Source: an uncultured Propionibacteriaceae bacterium (lineage in GTDB: Bacteria > Actinomycetota > Actinomycetes > Propionibacteriales > Propionibacteriaceae). From it: a stretch of 17,581 bases of DNA. The stretch covers positions 1 through 17,581 of the forward strand of contig CAKZHP010000135.1 in assembly GCA_936924635.1 (NCBI GenBank), given 5' to 3'. Numbering within the stretch: position 1 is the stretch's first letter; every line of letters begins with the position of its first letter. The notes under the pieces were generated by a model that was given only the letters and a program-made list of their open reading frames with translations, had not been told where the DNA came from and searched no databases. Shown piece by piece: positions 1 through 6,164 of the stretch. The translations under genes were made by a program, and so were the position numbers.

Positions 1-2
1 AC

Positions 3-1658
3 GCGCCCGTCGACGGCACCGTCCTGCGCCCCCAGGGACCACCTGCGCCCCACGCCCCCCTCGACGGCACCGTCCTCCGCCCCCGGGGAGTCGCGCCCGA
101 CGGCCCGCCGCGCAGGACCGCCCCTTCGACCGCGGGAGCCGCCCTGCGCCCCCAGGGGCCAGCCCTTGACAGCACCGTCCTGCGCCCAGCAGGCCCTGCG
201 GAGGTGCCCCCGCCGCGGGCAGACGGGACCGTGCTGCGTCAGCCCGTACCCGCCGACGGGACGGTCCTTCGCCCCACTGGGCCCGTCGACACCACCGCGT
301 TCCAGCCCAGCGCGGCCACGATCGCGTCGCCAGGTGTGGGGGCCCGGCGGTTCCGCCCCGACGAGGAGGCCTGGTCAGCCACCAGCCTCACCCCTCCTCC
401 CTCCGGCTGGGTGGGCGGCGACGCCGCGGGCGACCCCGAGCCCCCCGGCTGGGTCCCCGACGTGGACCCGCGGGCCGGGTCGGCCTTCTCCCCCGAGGAG
501 GGTGGCCGCCGCGTGGCGCCTGCGCTCGCCACGGACATCGTGGTGCCGAAGGTGCAGCGTGGCCTGCCGGTGGACGAGCCGGAGGGTGGCCGCTATGAGC
601 GACCGCAGGTGGTCGCCCCGCGGGAACGGATCAGGCTCGCGGTGCGCCCGGCGTGGATCGTCGCCGCCGTCATGATCGTGCTCGGGGGCGTGGGTGGCGC
701 CGCCTTCTGGCAGAGCCGCCGGCCGGTGGTCGTCGATCCGGAGATCCCCACCGTCGAGACCACCCAGGTGGCTGGCTTCGGCCGCGGCGACGAGGCCGTC
801 AGGGCGTACCTCACCGCCCTGTCGGAGGGGAACATCGAGAAGGCCCTCTCGTACGGCCCCATGGGCGGCCAGGGCAGCCAGGTGCTGCTGCAGCCCGCCG
901 CCGTGCGTGCTTCGATGGCCGAGGGCAGGATCTCTGCCATCAACGTGCCGCCGACCGCCGATGCCAACGCGAGCCAGATCCGTGCCAGCTACACCGTCGG
1001 CAGCCAGGCGGTGGACACGGTGTTCCGCGTGGTCAAGGCCGAGTCGGGCAGCTGGCGCCTCGCCAAGACCACCACCACCGTGCCGATCACGGCAAAGCGG
1101 AGCGAACGGCTGCGGCTGTTCATCAACGGTCAGGACATCCCGCTCAACATCCGTGAGCTGGAGGTGGTGCCGGGCACGTACACCCTCAGTACCACGCTGC
1201 CGCTCATCGAGTACCTGCCCACCTCGAAGTTCACGGTGCAGAACCTCGACTACAGCGCGGCGCTCAAGGACCTGCCTGCCGCCATCACCCCCGCGGGCAA
1301 GCAGGCGCTGACCCAGGCGGCGCAGGAGTCGTTCCGCAGCTGCATGGAGCGTCAGGAGCTGGCGCCTCAGAACTGCCCGCACCGGCTGCTGATCAGGTCA
1401 CCGGACCAGGCTCCACGCCCCGGCACGGTGAAGCGCCGTCTCACCGCGCCGGACCCCATCCCGGACGCCACCTGGACGGTGTCGCCGTCAGACCCCGCCA
1501 TCGTCGAGGCCGTGGTGACGATCAGCATCGACACCGAGTACACGATGCAGAACGGCGACGAGACCAAGGGCAACCCGGAGACCGGGTCCTGGACCATCAC
1601 CGCCGACGTCACCAAGGCGCGGTGGCAGGACATCCCGATCGAGTGGCGTTCGCGCTGA
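3..1658 (+). CDS. Single-pass membrane protein with N-terminal TVLRP repeats (5' end outside window)
   Basis: The frame is open from the first bases of the window, and the first in-window start-like codon (GTG at 204) falls inside the repeat array, so the true start lies upstream. 551 residues are visible. Residues 1-215 are Pro/Ala/Arg/Gly-rich, low-complexity and probably disordered, with repeated D-G-T-V-L-R-P motifs. A single hydrophobic segment follows at about 217-238 (AWIVAAVMIVLGGVGGAAFW, nt 651-710), preceded by basic residues, which predicts a cytoplasmic N-terminus and an outside C-terminus. The roughly 310-residue outer part holds a region like a small ligand-binding or NTF2-like fold (RAYLTALSEGNIEKALSY), a segment VNG/PGTY-like (LFINGQDI...VVPGTYTLS) reminiscent of TcaA/YvbJ-type envelope proteins, and two cysteines (447 and 458) that could form a disulfide. 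Function is unknown. By inference, the repeats could be Ser/Thr-kinase targets read by an FHA-domain partner. The gene ends 10 bases before the peptidase gene and may be co-transcribed with it. Confidence 0.75.
   Translation, partial: APVDGTVLRPQGPPAPHAPLDGTVLRPRGVAPDGPPRRTAPSTAGAALRPQGPALDSTVLRPAGPAEVPPPRADGTVLRQPVPADGTVLRPTGPVDTTAFQPSAATIASPGVGARRFRPDEEAWSATSLTPPPSGWVGGDAAGDPEPPGWVPDVDPRAGSAFSPEEGGRRVAPALATDIVVPKVQRGLPVDEPEGGRYERPQVVAPRERIRLAVRPAWIVAAVMIVLGGVGGAAFWQSRRPVVVDPEIPTVETTQVAGFGRGDEAVRAYLTALSEGNIEKALSYGPMGGQGSQVLLQPAAVRASMAEGRISAINVPPTADANASQIRASYTVGSQAVDTVFRVVKAESGSWRLAKTTTTVPITAKRSERLRLFINGQDIPLNIRELEVVPGTYTLSTTLPLIEYLPTSKFTVQNLDYSAALKDLPAAITPAGKQALTQAAQESFRSCMERQELAPQNCPHRLLIRSPDQAPRPGTVKRRLTAPDPIPDATWTVSPSDPAIVEAVVTISIDTEYTMQNGDETKGNPETGSWTITADVTKARWQDIPIEWRSR
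12..275 (+). repeat. In-frame DGTVLRP peptide repeat array
   Basis: Five good copies of the heptapeptide D-[GS]-T-V-L-R-[PQ] are encoded at nt 12-32, 63-83, 168-188, 222-242 and 255-275. A degenerate copy ending ALRP is at about 135-152, and a weak one (DTTAFQP) at 288-308. Spacing is irregular (51, 105, 54 and 33 bases between good copies) but always in frame. Codon choice varies between copies (gac ggc acc gtc, gac agc acc gtc, gac ggg acg gtc), so selection appears to act on the peptide rather than the DNA. The array probably continues upstream of the window. Confidence 0.8.
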
Positions 1659-1668
1659 CGCCACTAGC

Positions 1669-3630
1669 ATGACGCAGGTGAGCACCCCGATCGCGTACGA
1701 GAACTTCGACCCGGGCGTCCGTATCGCCGACGACCTCTACCGGCACGTGAACGGGCGCTGGCTGCAGACGGCGCAGATCCCGCCCGACAAGCCGATCTGG
1801 GGCTCGTTCATGAAGCTCGCGGAGGACTCGGAGAAGGCCGTCCACGACATCCTCACCGGTCTGGGTGCCGCCGACCCGGCGAGCCTGTCGGCCGAGGAGG
1901 CCAAGATCGCGGCGCTCTACTCCGACTTCATGGACGCCGAGCGCGCCGAGCGTCTCGACGCCGAGCCGCTGCGACCTTTGCTGGAGCGGGTCGACGCGAT
2001 CCGCTCGGTGAGCGACCTGCAGGCGCATCTCGGCTGGTCGCTGCGGCACGGGATCGCGTCACTGCTCGGCGCCGACGTGGAGGCCGACCCGGGTGACCCG
2101 ACGCGCTACGTGTTCTTCGTGGCGCAGGACGGGCTCGGGCTCCCCGACGAGTCGTACTACCGGGAGGACCAGCACGCCAGCATCCTCGCCGAGTACCGCG
2201 GTCACGTCGAGCGCAGCCTGGCGCTCGTCGGTCAGGCCGACGCCGCCGCGCTGGCCGAGGTCGTGGTGGCGCTGGAGACCGAGATCGCGGCCTGCCACTG
2301 GGACCGGGTGCGCACCCGTGACATGCGCGAGATGTACAACCTGCGCAGCGTCAACGACCTGGTGGCCGAGGCGCCCGGGTTCGGCTGGCAGACCGTGCTG
2401 GCCGGGGCCGACATGGTGGGCCTGTTCGGTGAGGCGGTGAGCTGCCAGCCCTCGTTCTTCTCCGACGTGGCCTCGCTGCTCACCGAGGAGCGGCTGCCGC
2501 AGTGGCGGGCCTGGGCGCGCTGGAAGATGGTCTCCTCGCTGTCGTCGTACCTCTCGTCGCGCTTCGTCGACGAGCGGTTCGGCTTCTACGAGCGCACGCT
2601 GCAGGGCACCCCCCAGCTGCGGGACCGCTGGAAGCGCGCGGTCGGGCTCGCCGAGCGCGTGATGGGCGAGGCGATCGGCAAGATCTACGTACGCAGCCAC
2701 TTCGTCCCCGCCGCCAAGGAGCGCATGGACGTGCTGGTGGCGAACCTCGTGGAGGCGTACCGGCAGTCGATCACGGCCCTCGACTGGATGACCGATGCGA
2801 CGAAGGCCGAGGCGCTGACGAAGCTCGCCAACTTCACGCCGAAGATCGGCTACCCCGACAAGTGGCGCGACTACTCGGCGCTGGAGGTGGAGCGGGGTGA
2901 TCTGGTGGGCAACGTGCTGCGCGCCTCCGCGTTCGAGACCGCGCACGCCCTGTCCAAGCTCGACGGCCCCATCGACCCCGACGAGTGGCTGATGTTCCCG
3001 CAGACGGTGAACGCGTACTACCACCCGCTGCGCAACGAGATCGTGTTCCCGGCCGCGATCCTGCAGCCGCCGTTCTTCTCCTTCGACGCCGACGACGCGG
3101 TCAACTACGGCGGCATCGGCGCGGTGATCGGCCACGAGATCGGGCACGGGTTCGACGACCAGGGCTCCACGTGCGACGGCGAGGGCAGGCTGCGCAACTG
3201 GTGGACCGACGCCGACCGGGCCGCGTTCGAGGAGCGTACGAACGCCCTGATCGGCCAGTACGACGCGCTGGAGCCGGCCCAGACCCCCGGCCGGCACGTC
3301 AACGGCAAGCTCACCATCGGTGAGAACATCGGTGACCTGGGCGGTCTGGCCATCGCCATCAAGGCCTGGCGGCTGGCGGGCGGCGAGAGCGCGCCCGACA
3401 TCGACGGCTACACGGCCCTGCAGCGGATCTTCCTCTCCTGGGCCTCGATCTGGCAAAGCAAGGCGCGTGACGAGATGGTCCTGCAGCGGCTCACGACCGA
3501 CGTGCACTCCCCGCCGGAGTTCCGCTGCAACCAGATCGTGCGCAACGTCGACGACTTCTACGCAGCGTTCGACGTGACCGAGGGCGACCAGCTGTGGCTG
3601 CGGCCGGAGGAGCGGGTCAGCATCTGGTGA
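1669..3630 (+). CDS. M13-family zinc metallopeptidase (neprilysin/PepO/Zmp1 type)
   Basis: A 653-residue protein, close to the length of mycobacterial Zmp1. It is an endopeptidase that cuts oligopeptides using one zinc ion. The zinc-binding helix is HEIGH at 489-493 (His489 and His493 ligands, Glu490 catalytic). The third ligand is Glu552 in ENIGD (552-556), with Asp556 positioning the histidines. The substrate-binding NAYY motif is at 448-451. The N-terminal part has the M13_N signature (DDLYRHVNGRWL, residues 22-33), and the C-terminus ends LRPEERVSIW as in the family. No signal peptide is visible, as in Zmp1, so location is uncertain: either cytosolic or secreted by a non-classical route. 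The ATG at 1669 has no clear Shine-Dalgarno; a GTG at 1678 is an alternative. Known roles of relatives include peptide processing and host-peptide cleavage; the substrate here is unknown. Confidence 0.95.
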   Translation: MTQVSTPIAYENFDPGVRIADDLYRHVNGRWLQTAQIPPDKPIWGSFMKLAEDSEKAVHDILTGLGAADPASLSAEEAKIAALYSDFMDAERAERLDAEPLRPLLERVDAIRSVSDLQAHLGWSLRHGIASLLGADVEADPGDPTRYVFFVAQDGLGLPDESYYREDQHASILAEYRGHVERSLALVGQADAAALAEVVVALETEIAACHWDRVRTRDMREMYNLRSVNDLVAEAPGFGWQTVLAGADMVGLFGEAVSCQPSFFSDVASLLTEERLPQWRAWARWKMVSSLSSYLSSRFVDERFGFYERTLQGTPQLRDRWKRAVGLAERVMGEAIGKIYVRSHFVPAAKERMDVLVANLVEAYRQSITALDWMTDATKAEALTKLANFTPKIGYPDKWRDYSALEVERGDLVGNVLRASAFETAHALSKLDGPIDPDEWLMFPQTVNAYYHPLRNEIVFPAAILQPPFFSFDADDAVNYGGIGAVIGHEIGHGFDDQGSTCDGEGRLRNWWTDADRAAFEERTNALIGQYDALEPAQTPGRHVNGKLTIGENIGDLGGLAIAIKAWRLAGGESAPDIDGYTALQRIFLSWASIWQSKARDEMVLQRLTTDVHSPPEFRCNQIVRNVDDFYAAFDVTEGDQLWLRPEERVSIW

Positions 3631-3645
3631 GTCTCGGTTCGGTGC

Positions 3646-3681
3646 GTACGCCTCTGCTCGACCTGTCGAGCAGAGGCGTAC
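3646..3681. terminator. Perfect 17-bp hairpin between convergent genes (bidirectional terminator candidate)
   Basis: The arm at 3646-3662 is the exact reverse complement of the arm at 3665-3681. Only two bases (CT) separate them, so the real loop would consume inner pairs. A further C-G pair and wobble pairs extend it outwards. It starts 15 bases after the peptidase stop and ends 6 bases before the stop of the opposing hydrolase gene. There is no U-tract, common for actinobacterial terminators. It should end transcription from both sides. Confidence 0.75.
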
Positions 3682-3687
3682 GTGCTC

Positions 3688-4680
3688 TCAGCGTCGGGCC
3701 ACGAGCTGGCTGATGTCGGCGGCGATCTCCTCGGGGAGCTCACCGTTGATGGCGTGGGTGGCGGTGGGGTAGACCTTCACGACATCAGTGCCCGTGAACA
3801 CCCGCCGCGCGAGCTGCTCGGCCGTGGCCGGGTCGTGCATGACGGACCTCCCGGCCACGATCGCCAGCACGGGCATCGGCAGGGCGGCGAGCTGGTCCTC
3901 TGGGATCAGCGACGGCTGCGGCAGACGCATCCGGTAGTGCTGCATCCCGGCCTCGATCATGCGGGCCACGGGGACGTCTCTCACGGGGGCGCCGCCGGCG
4001 GTGTACGAGGTGAACGAGTCGCGCCAGGAGCGGGGTGCCCAGGGCGCCGACACCGGGATCGCGCGCAGCATCGTGCCCAGCGGGATCTCCCCATACACGA
4101 GGGCCGGGTCGAGGAGCGTCAGCGACGCCACCTGCTCCGGGTGCCGCACGGCGAGGTTCGTCGCCGTCCAGCCGCCGATCGACAGCCCCACCAGGTTGAA
4201 CCGCTGCTCGGGCAGCCCGGCCAGCGTCTGGTCGAGCCACCTGGCCTCGTCCTCGTGGGAGGCGATGGGGCGTTCCTGCACGCTGCGCCCGGGCTCGCCG
4301 AGCAGATCGAGGGCGTACACGTCGCCCACGCGCAGCAACGACGCCATGTTGTCCGCCCAGACGGGGGCGCCGGAGGTGGTGCCGGGCAGCAGCACCAGGG
4401 GCTCCGCGGCCCTACCCGAGCCGGTGAAGCGGTAGACGCGGACGACGCCGTAGTCGGTGCGGACGTCCAGCGTCTGCGCGGGCCTGGGCATGGTGGCGAA
4501 GACCTCCTCGTACGCGGCGAGGTGGGCGTCCTGCCCCTCCGCGCTGTCCCAGCTGCCCACCGCCGCGCCACCGCTCGTCAGCAGGGTCGCCAGCACGGCT
4601 CCCGCGACCCCTGCACCGATCAGACCGAGCCAGCCTCGGCCGCGCCTGCTCCACGGCCTCGTGATCCGCGTGCTCGCCAT
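3688..4680 (-). CDS. Membrane-anchored alpha/beta-hydrolase
   Basis: A 330-residue serine hydrolase. Basic residues at the N-terminus (RITRPWSRRGRGW) precede a hydrophobic segment at about 17-40, giving a signal anchor with the enzyme domain outside the cytoplasm. The nucleophile elbow is GLSIG (165-169, Ser167). The catalytic His is probably His309 (ATHAING) and the acid probably Asp283 (MHDPATAEQ). The LLPGTTSG stretch (97-104) fits the oxyanion-hole turn. The substrate cannot be told from sequence; esterase, lipase or proline-iminopeptidase-like activity are all possible. I chose the ATG at 4680 because GAGGAG lies 7 bases upstream; the upstream in-frame GTG (4686) abuts that site. The gene is divergent from the adjacent TetR gene and shares its operator region, so it is the likely regulatory target. 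Confidence 0.85.
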   Translation of the reverse strand: MASTRITRPWSRRGRGWLGLIGAGVAGAVLATLLTSGGAAVGSWDSAEGQDAHLAAYEEVFATMPRPAQTLDVRTDYGVVRVYRFTGSGRAAEPLVLLPGTTSGAPVWADNMASLLRVGDVYALDLLGEPGRSVQERPIASHEDEARWLDQTLAGLPEQRFNLVGLSIGGWTATNLAVRHPEQVASLTLLDPALVYGEIPLGTMLRAIPVSAPWAPRSWRDSFTSYTAGGAPVRDVPVARMIEAGMQHYRMRLPQPSLIPEDQLAALPMPVLAIVAGRSVMHDPATAEQLARRVFTGTDVVKVYPTATHAINGELPEEIAADISQLVARR

Positions 4681-4687
4681 GCTCACT

Positions 4688-4693
4688 CTCCTC
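4688..4693 (-). promoter_or_regulatory. Shine-Dalgarno GAGGAG of the hydrolase gene
   Basis: Read on the minus strand, GAGGAG is followed by 7 bases and then ATG at 4680. It lies directly against the alternative GTG at 4686, which leaves that codon too close to be used. This fixes the shorter start. Confidence 0.7.
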
Positions 4694-4704
4694 GCTCGAC
4701 TCGC

Positions 4705-4720
4705 CTGACCGATCGGTCAG
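4705..4720. promoter_or_regulatory. Operator candidate 1 for the TetR regulator
   Basis: CTGACCGATCGGTCAG is a perfect 16-bp palindrome in the gap between the divergent hydrolase and TetR genes. Its size and symmetry fit a TetR-dimer site. It lies 25 bases upstream of the hydrolase ATG, where bound protein would block that gene's transcription or promoter escape. Confidence 0.7.
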
Positions 4721-4725
4721 TTCTA

Positions 4726-4739
4726 TGACCGTACGGTAA
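4726..4739. promoter_or_regulatory. Operator candidate 2 for the TetR regulator
   Basis: TGACCGTACGGTAA shares the TGACCG..CGGT half-sites with operator 1. Its core ACCGTACGGT is a perfect 10-bp palindrome. Its centre is exactly 20 bp from that of operator 1, about two helical turns, so two dimers could bind the same face of the DNA. It ends 9 bases before the TetR start codon and would also allow autorepression. A weak -10-like TAACAT (4737-4742) overlaps its edge. Confidence 0.65.
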
Positions 4740-4748
4740 CATCGGCCC

Positions 4749-5309
4749 ATGAGCACCCCTGAGCGACGGCCGACCTTCACCGAGCAGGCGCGGCGCGAGC
4801 AGCTGATCGAGGTCACGATCGACCAGGTGGCCGAACACGGGTTCGCCGGTGCCTCGCTCTCGACCATCGCGTCAGCGGCCGGCGTCTCCAAGGCCGCCGT
4901 GCTCTACCACGTGAAGAACAAGGACGAGCTGGTACGGGCAGCGCGGGCGCGGGTCATCGACGCAATGGTCGAGGCCGTGGGATCTGCTGTCGACGCAGCC
5001 ACGCCTCGGGAGGCGCCGGCGGCGTACGTGCGCAGCATGGTGGCCCACCTGCGTGACCACCCACGGCACGTACGGATGCTGATCGAGTCCGGAGCCCCGG
5101 TCGACTCGGAGGGCCGCTGGGGGCCGCTGGCCGACCTGCTGGTCGCCGCTGACCTGGCACCCGCGCCCGCGCGTGACGGCGAGGCGAGGCACCTCGCGGT
5201 CGTGGTCAGCGGAGGCATCGACGCGATCATCAGCGAGCTCGTCGGCGACCCCGCGTACGACTCCGCTGCCGCCGCCGACCTGCTCGCCCGCCGGCTGGTC
5301 GGTGGCTGA
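4749..5309 (+). CDS. TetR-family transcriptional regulator
   Basis: A 186-residue protein of normal TetR length. The N-terminal DNA-binding domain covers about residues 12-60, with the helix-turn-helix in ASLSTIASAAGVSKAAVLYH followed by VKNKDEL, the standard family signature. The remaining all-helical part (about 65-186) is the dimer and ligand domain, whose sequence does not reveal the ligand. The ATG has no Shine-Dalgarno; a leaderless or near-leaderless mRNA is possible given the -10-like TAACAT just upstream. The gene is divergent from the alpha/beta-hydrolase gene with two palindromes between them, so autorepression plus control of the hydrolase is the simplest reading. It probably acts as a repressor released by a small molecule. 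Confidence 0.92.
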   Translation: MSTPERRPTFTEQARREQLIEVTIDQVAEHGFAGASLSTIASAAGVSKAAVLYHVKNKDELVRAARARVIDAMVEAVGSAVDAATPREAPAAYVRSMVAHLRDHPRHVRMLIESGAPVDSEGRWGPLADLLVAADLAPAPARDGEARHLAVVVSGGIDAIISELVGDPAYDSAAAADLLARRLVGG

Positions 5310-5314
5310 CCAGC
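5294..5314. terminator. Hairpin across the TetR stop codon, between convergent genes
   Basis: GCTGGTC (5294-5300) pairs with GACCAGC (5308-5314) around a 7-base loop. CCG/CGG pairing outside a small bulge lengthens the stem. It covers the TetR stop codon and lies just before the convergent tag stop at 5336. There is no U-tract. It is a moderate candidate for terminating the TetR transcript and perhaps the opposing one. Confidence 0.45.
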
Positions 5315-5335
5315 GGCCGGTCAACGGGCTCGGCG

Positions 5336-5923
5336 TCACCAGACGCCCGCCGACCCCCGGCGGTGCGAGCCGACCAGGTGGGTGTCGACGATGCCCAGCG
5401 CCTCCATCAGCGCATGCATCGTCGTCGGGCCTACGAACGAGAACCCCTCCTGCTTGAGCCTCCTCGACAGGGCGATCGACTCAGGGCTGGTGGTGGGCAC
5501 GTCGGCGTACGTCACCGGGGCCGGGGTCGCCTCCGGCTGGAACGACCAGACCACGGTCTCCAGCCCGCCCTTGGCCCGCAGCGCCACCGTGGCCCGTGCG
5601 TTGCCGATGGTGGCCAGGATCTTGCCCCGGTTCCGGACGATGCCAGGGTCATCCAAGAGGCGTACGACGTCGTCATCGTCGAACGCGGCCACGGGGTCGG
5701 GGTCGAAGCCGGCGAACGCCGCGCGGAAGCCCTCCCGTTTGCGCAGGATCGTCGCCCAGGAGAGCCCCGACTGGAACGCCTCCAGGCTGAGCCGCTCGAA
5801 CACGCCGCGCTCGTCGCGGACCGGCATGCCCCACTCGGTGTCGTAGTAGTCCCGCAGCAGCGGGTCGCTGGCCGCCCAGACCGGACGGGCCAGCCCGTCC
5901 TCACCAACGATCAAATCGTTCAT
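5336..5923 (-). CDS. tag: DNA-3-methyladenine glycosylase I (Tag), variant without most zinc ligands
   Basis: A 195-residue base-excision repair enzyme that removes 3-methyladenine from alkylated DNA. Family landmarks are clear: DYYDTEWGMPV (25-35), LEAFQSGLSWATILRKRE (47-64) with the catalytic-region Glu48, DPGIVRNRGKI, IGNARA, WSF, and GFSFVGPTTMHALMEALGIVDTH. In E. coli Tag, zinc is held by Cys4, His17, His175 and Cys179. The matching residues here are Pro14, Tyr27, His182 and Ser186, so only the histidine near the C-terminus remains. The fold must be held without the zinc snap. An ideal AGGAGG lies 6 bases before the ATG, and the gene appears monocistronic. It converges with the TetR gene with 26 bases between the stops. 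Confidence 0.93.
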   Translation of the reverse strand: MNDLIVGEDGLARPVWAASDPLLRDYYDTEWGMPVRDERGVFERLSLEAFQSGLSWATILRKREGFRAAFAGFDPDPVAAFDDDDVVRLLDDPGIVRNRGKILATIGNARATVALRAKGGLETVVWSFQPEATPAPVTYADVPTTSPESIALSRRLKQEGFSFVGPTTMHALMEALGIVDTHLVGSHRRGSAGVW

Positions 5924-5929
5924 CTTCGT

Positions 5930-5935
5930 CCTCCT
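5930..5935 (-). promoter_or_regulatory. Consensus Shine-Dalgarno AGGAGG of tag
   Basis: AGGAGG on the minus strand, 6 bases before the tag ATG at 5923. It is the only full-consensus ribosome site I recognised in the window and fixes the start. Confidence 0.75.
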
Positions 5936-5959
5936 ATCGTGACCGCCCCGGATCCCGCA

Positions 5960-5974
5960 CCGCCATGATGGCGG
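5960..5974. repeat. Inverted repeat upstream of tag
   Basis: CCGCCAT (5960-5966) and ATGGCGG (5968-5974) are reverse complements around one base. The site lies 37 bases upstream of the tag start. A -35-like TTGACG follows further upstream on the minus strand (about 5984-5989), so this could be an operator between promoter elements or simply a leader hairpin. I see no convincing -10. Confidence 0.4.
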
Positions 5975-6061
5975 CCCAGATGCGTCAAGGGTTTTCCTTC
6001 ACAGCGAGCCGCTGATTTTGTCGCACGCAGAATCTGATGCCGCATGCCCACCGAACGGCCG

Positions 6062-6090
6062 GGGGCCGCGTCGCCTCGTCGGGCGGCCCC
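6062..6090. repeat. GC-rich hairpin ahead of the ApeA-like gene promoter
   Basis: GGGGCCGC (6062-6069) pairs with GCGGCCCC (6083-6090) around a 13-base loop, 40 bases upstream of the -35 element. It may insulate the acquired gene from upstream transcription. The rest of the 241-base gap between tag and the next gene shows no coding signal I trust. Confidence 0.4.
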
Positions 6091-6129
6091 GCGCGGCCGG
6101 CCACGCACAAATTCACTGGTCGGGCGCCC

Positions 6130-6158
6130 TTGCCACTACGCATCATGACGATTATCCT
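6130..6158 (+). promoter_or_regulatory. Sigma70-type promoter for the ApeA-like gene
   Basis: A -35 TTGCCA (6130-6135, five of six matches to TTGACA), a 17-base spacer and a -10 TATCCT (6153-6158) form a near-consensus promoter. Seven bases after the -10 comes the A of ATG at 6165, the usual transcription start distance, so the mRNA is predicted to be leaderless. This agrees with the absence of a Shine-Dalgarno there. Confidence 0.65.
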
Positions 6159-6164
6159 GACAAT

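Noticed and set aside
204..206. GTG at 204 as the start of the first gene
   Set aside because: The same frame is open to the window edge and encodes three good TVLRP repeats before this codon, so the gene begins upstream.
12..275. The repeat array as a CRISPR or DNA satellite
   Set aside because: Spacing is irregular, units are only 21 bases with synonymous variation and always in frame, so it is a protein repeat.
5307..5323. TGACC-N7-GGTCA after the TetR gene as a third operator
   Set aside because: Half-sites are 7 bases apart rather than 4 and the site lies downstream of both genes; it more likely belongs to the terminator hairpin region.
6018..6164. Upstream TTG start that would add 49 residues to the ApeA-like protein
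   Set aside because: The added sequence is low-complexity GC-rich, crosses the predicted promoter, and TTG has no ribosome site; ATG 6165 fits the promoter.
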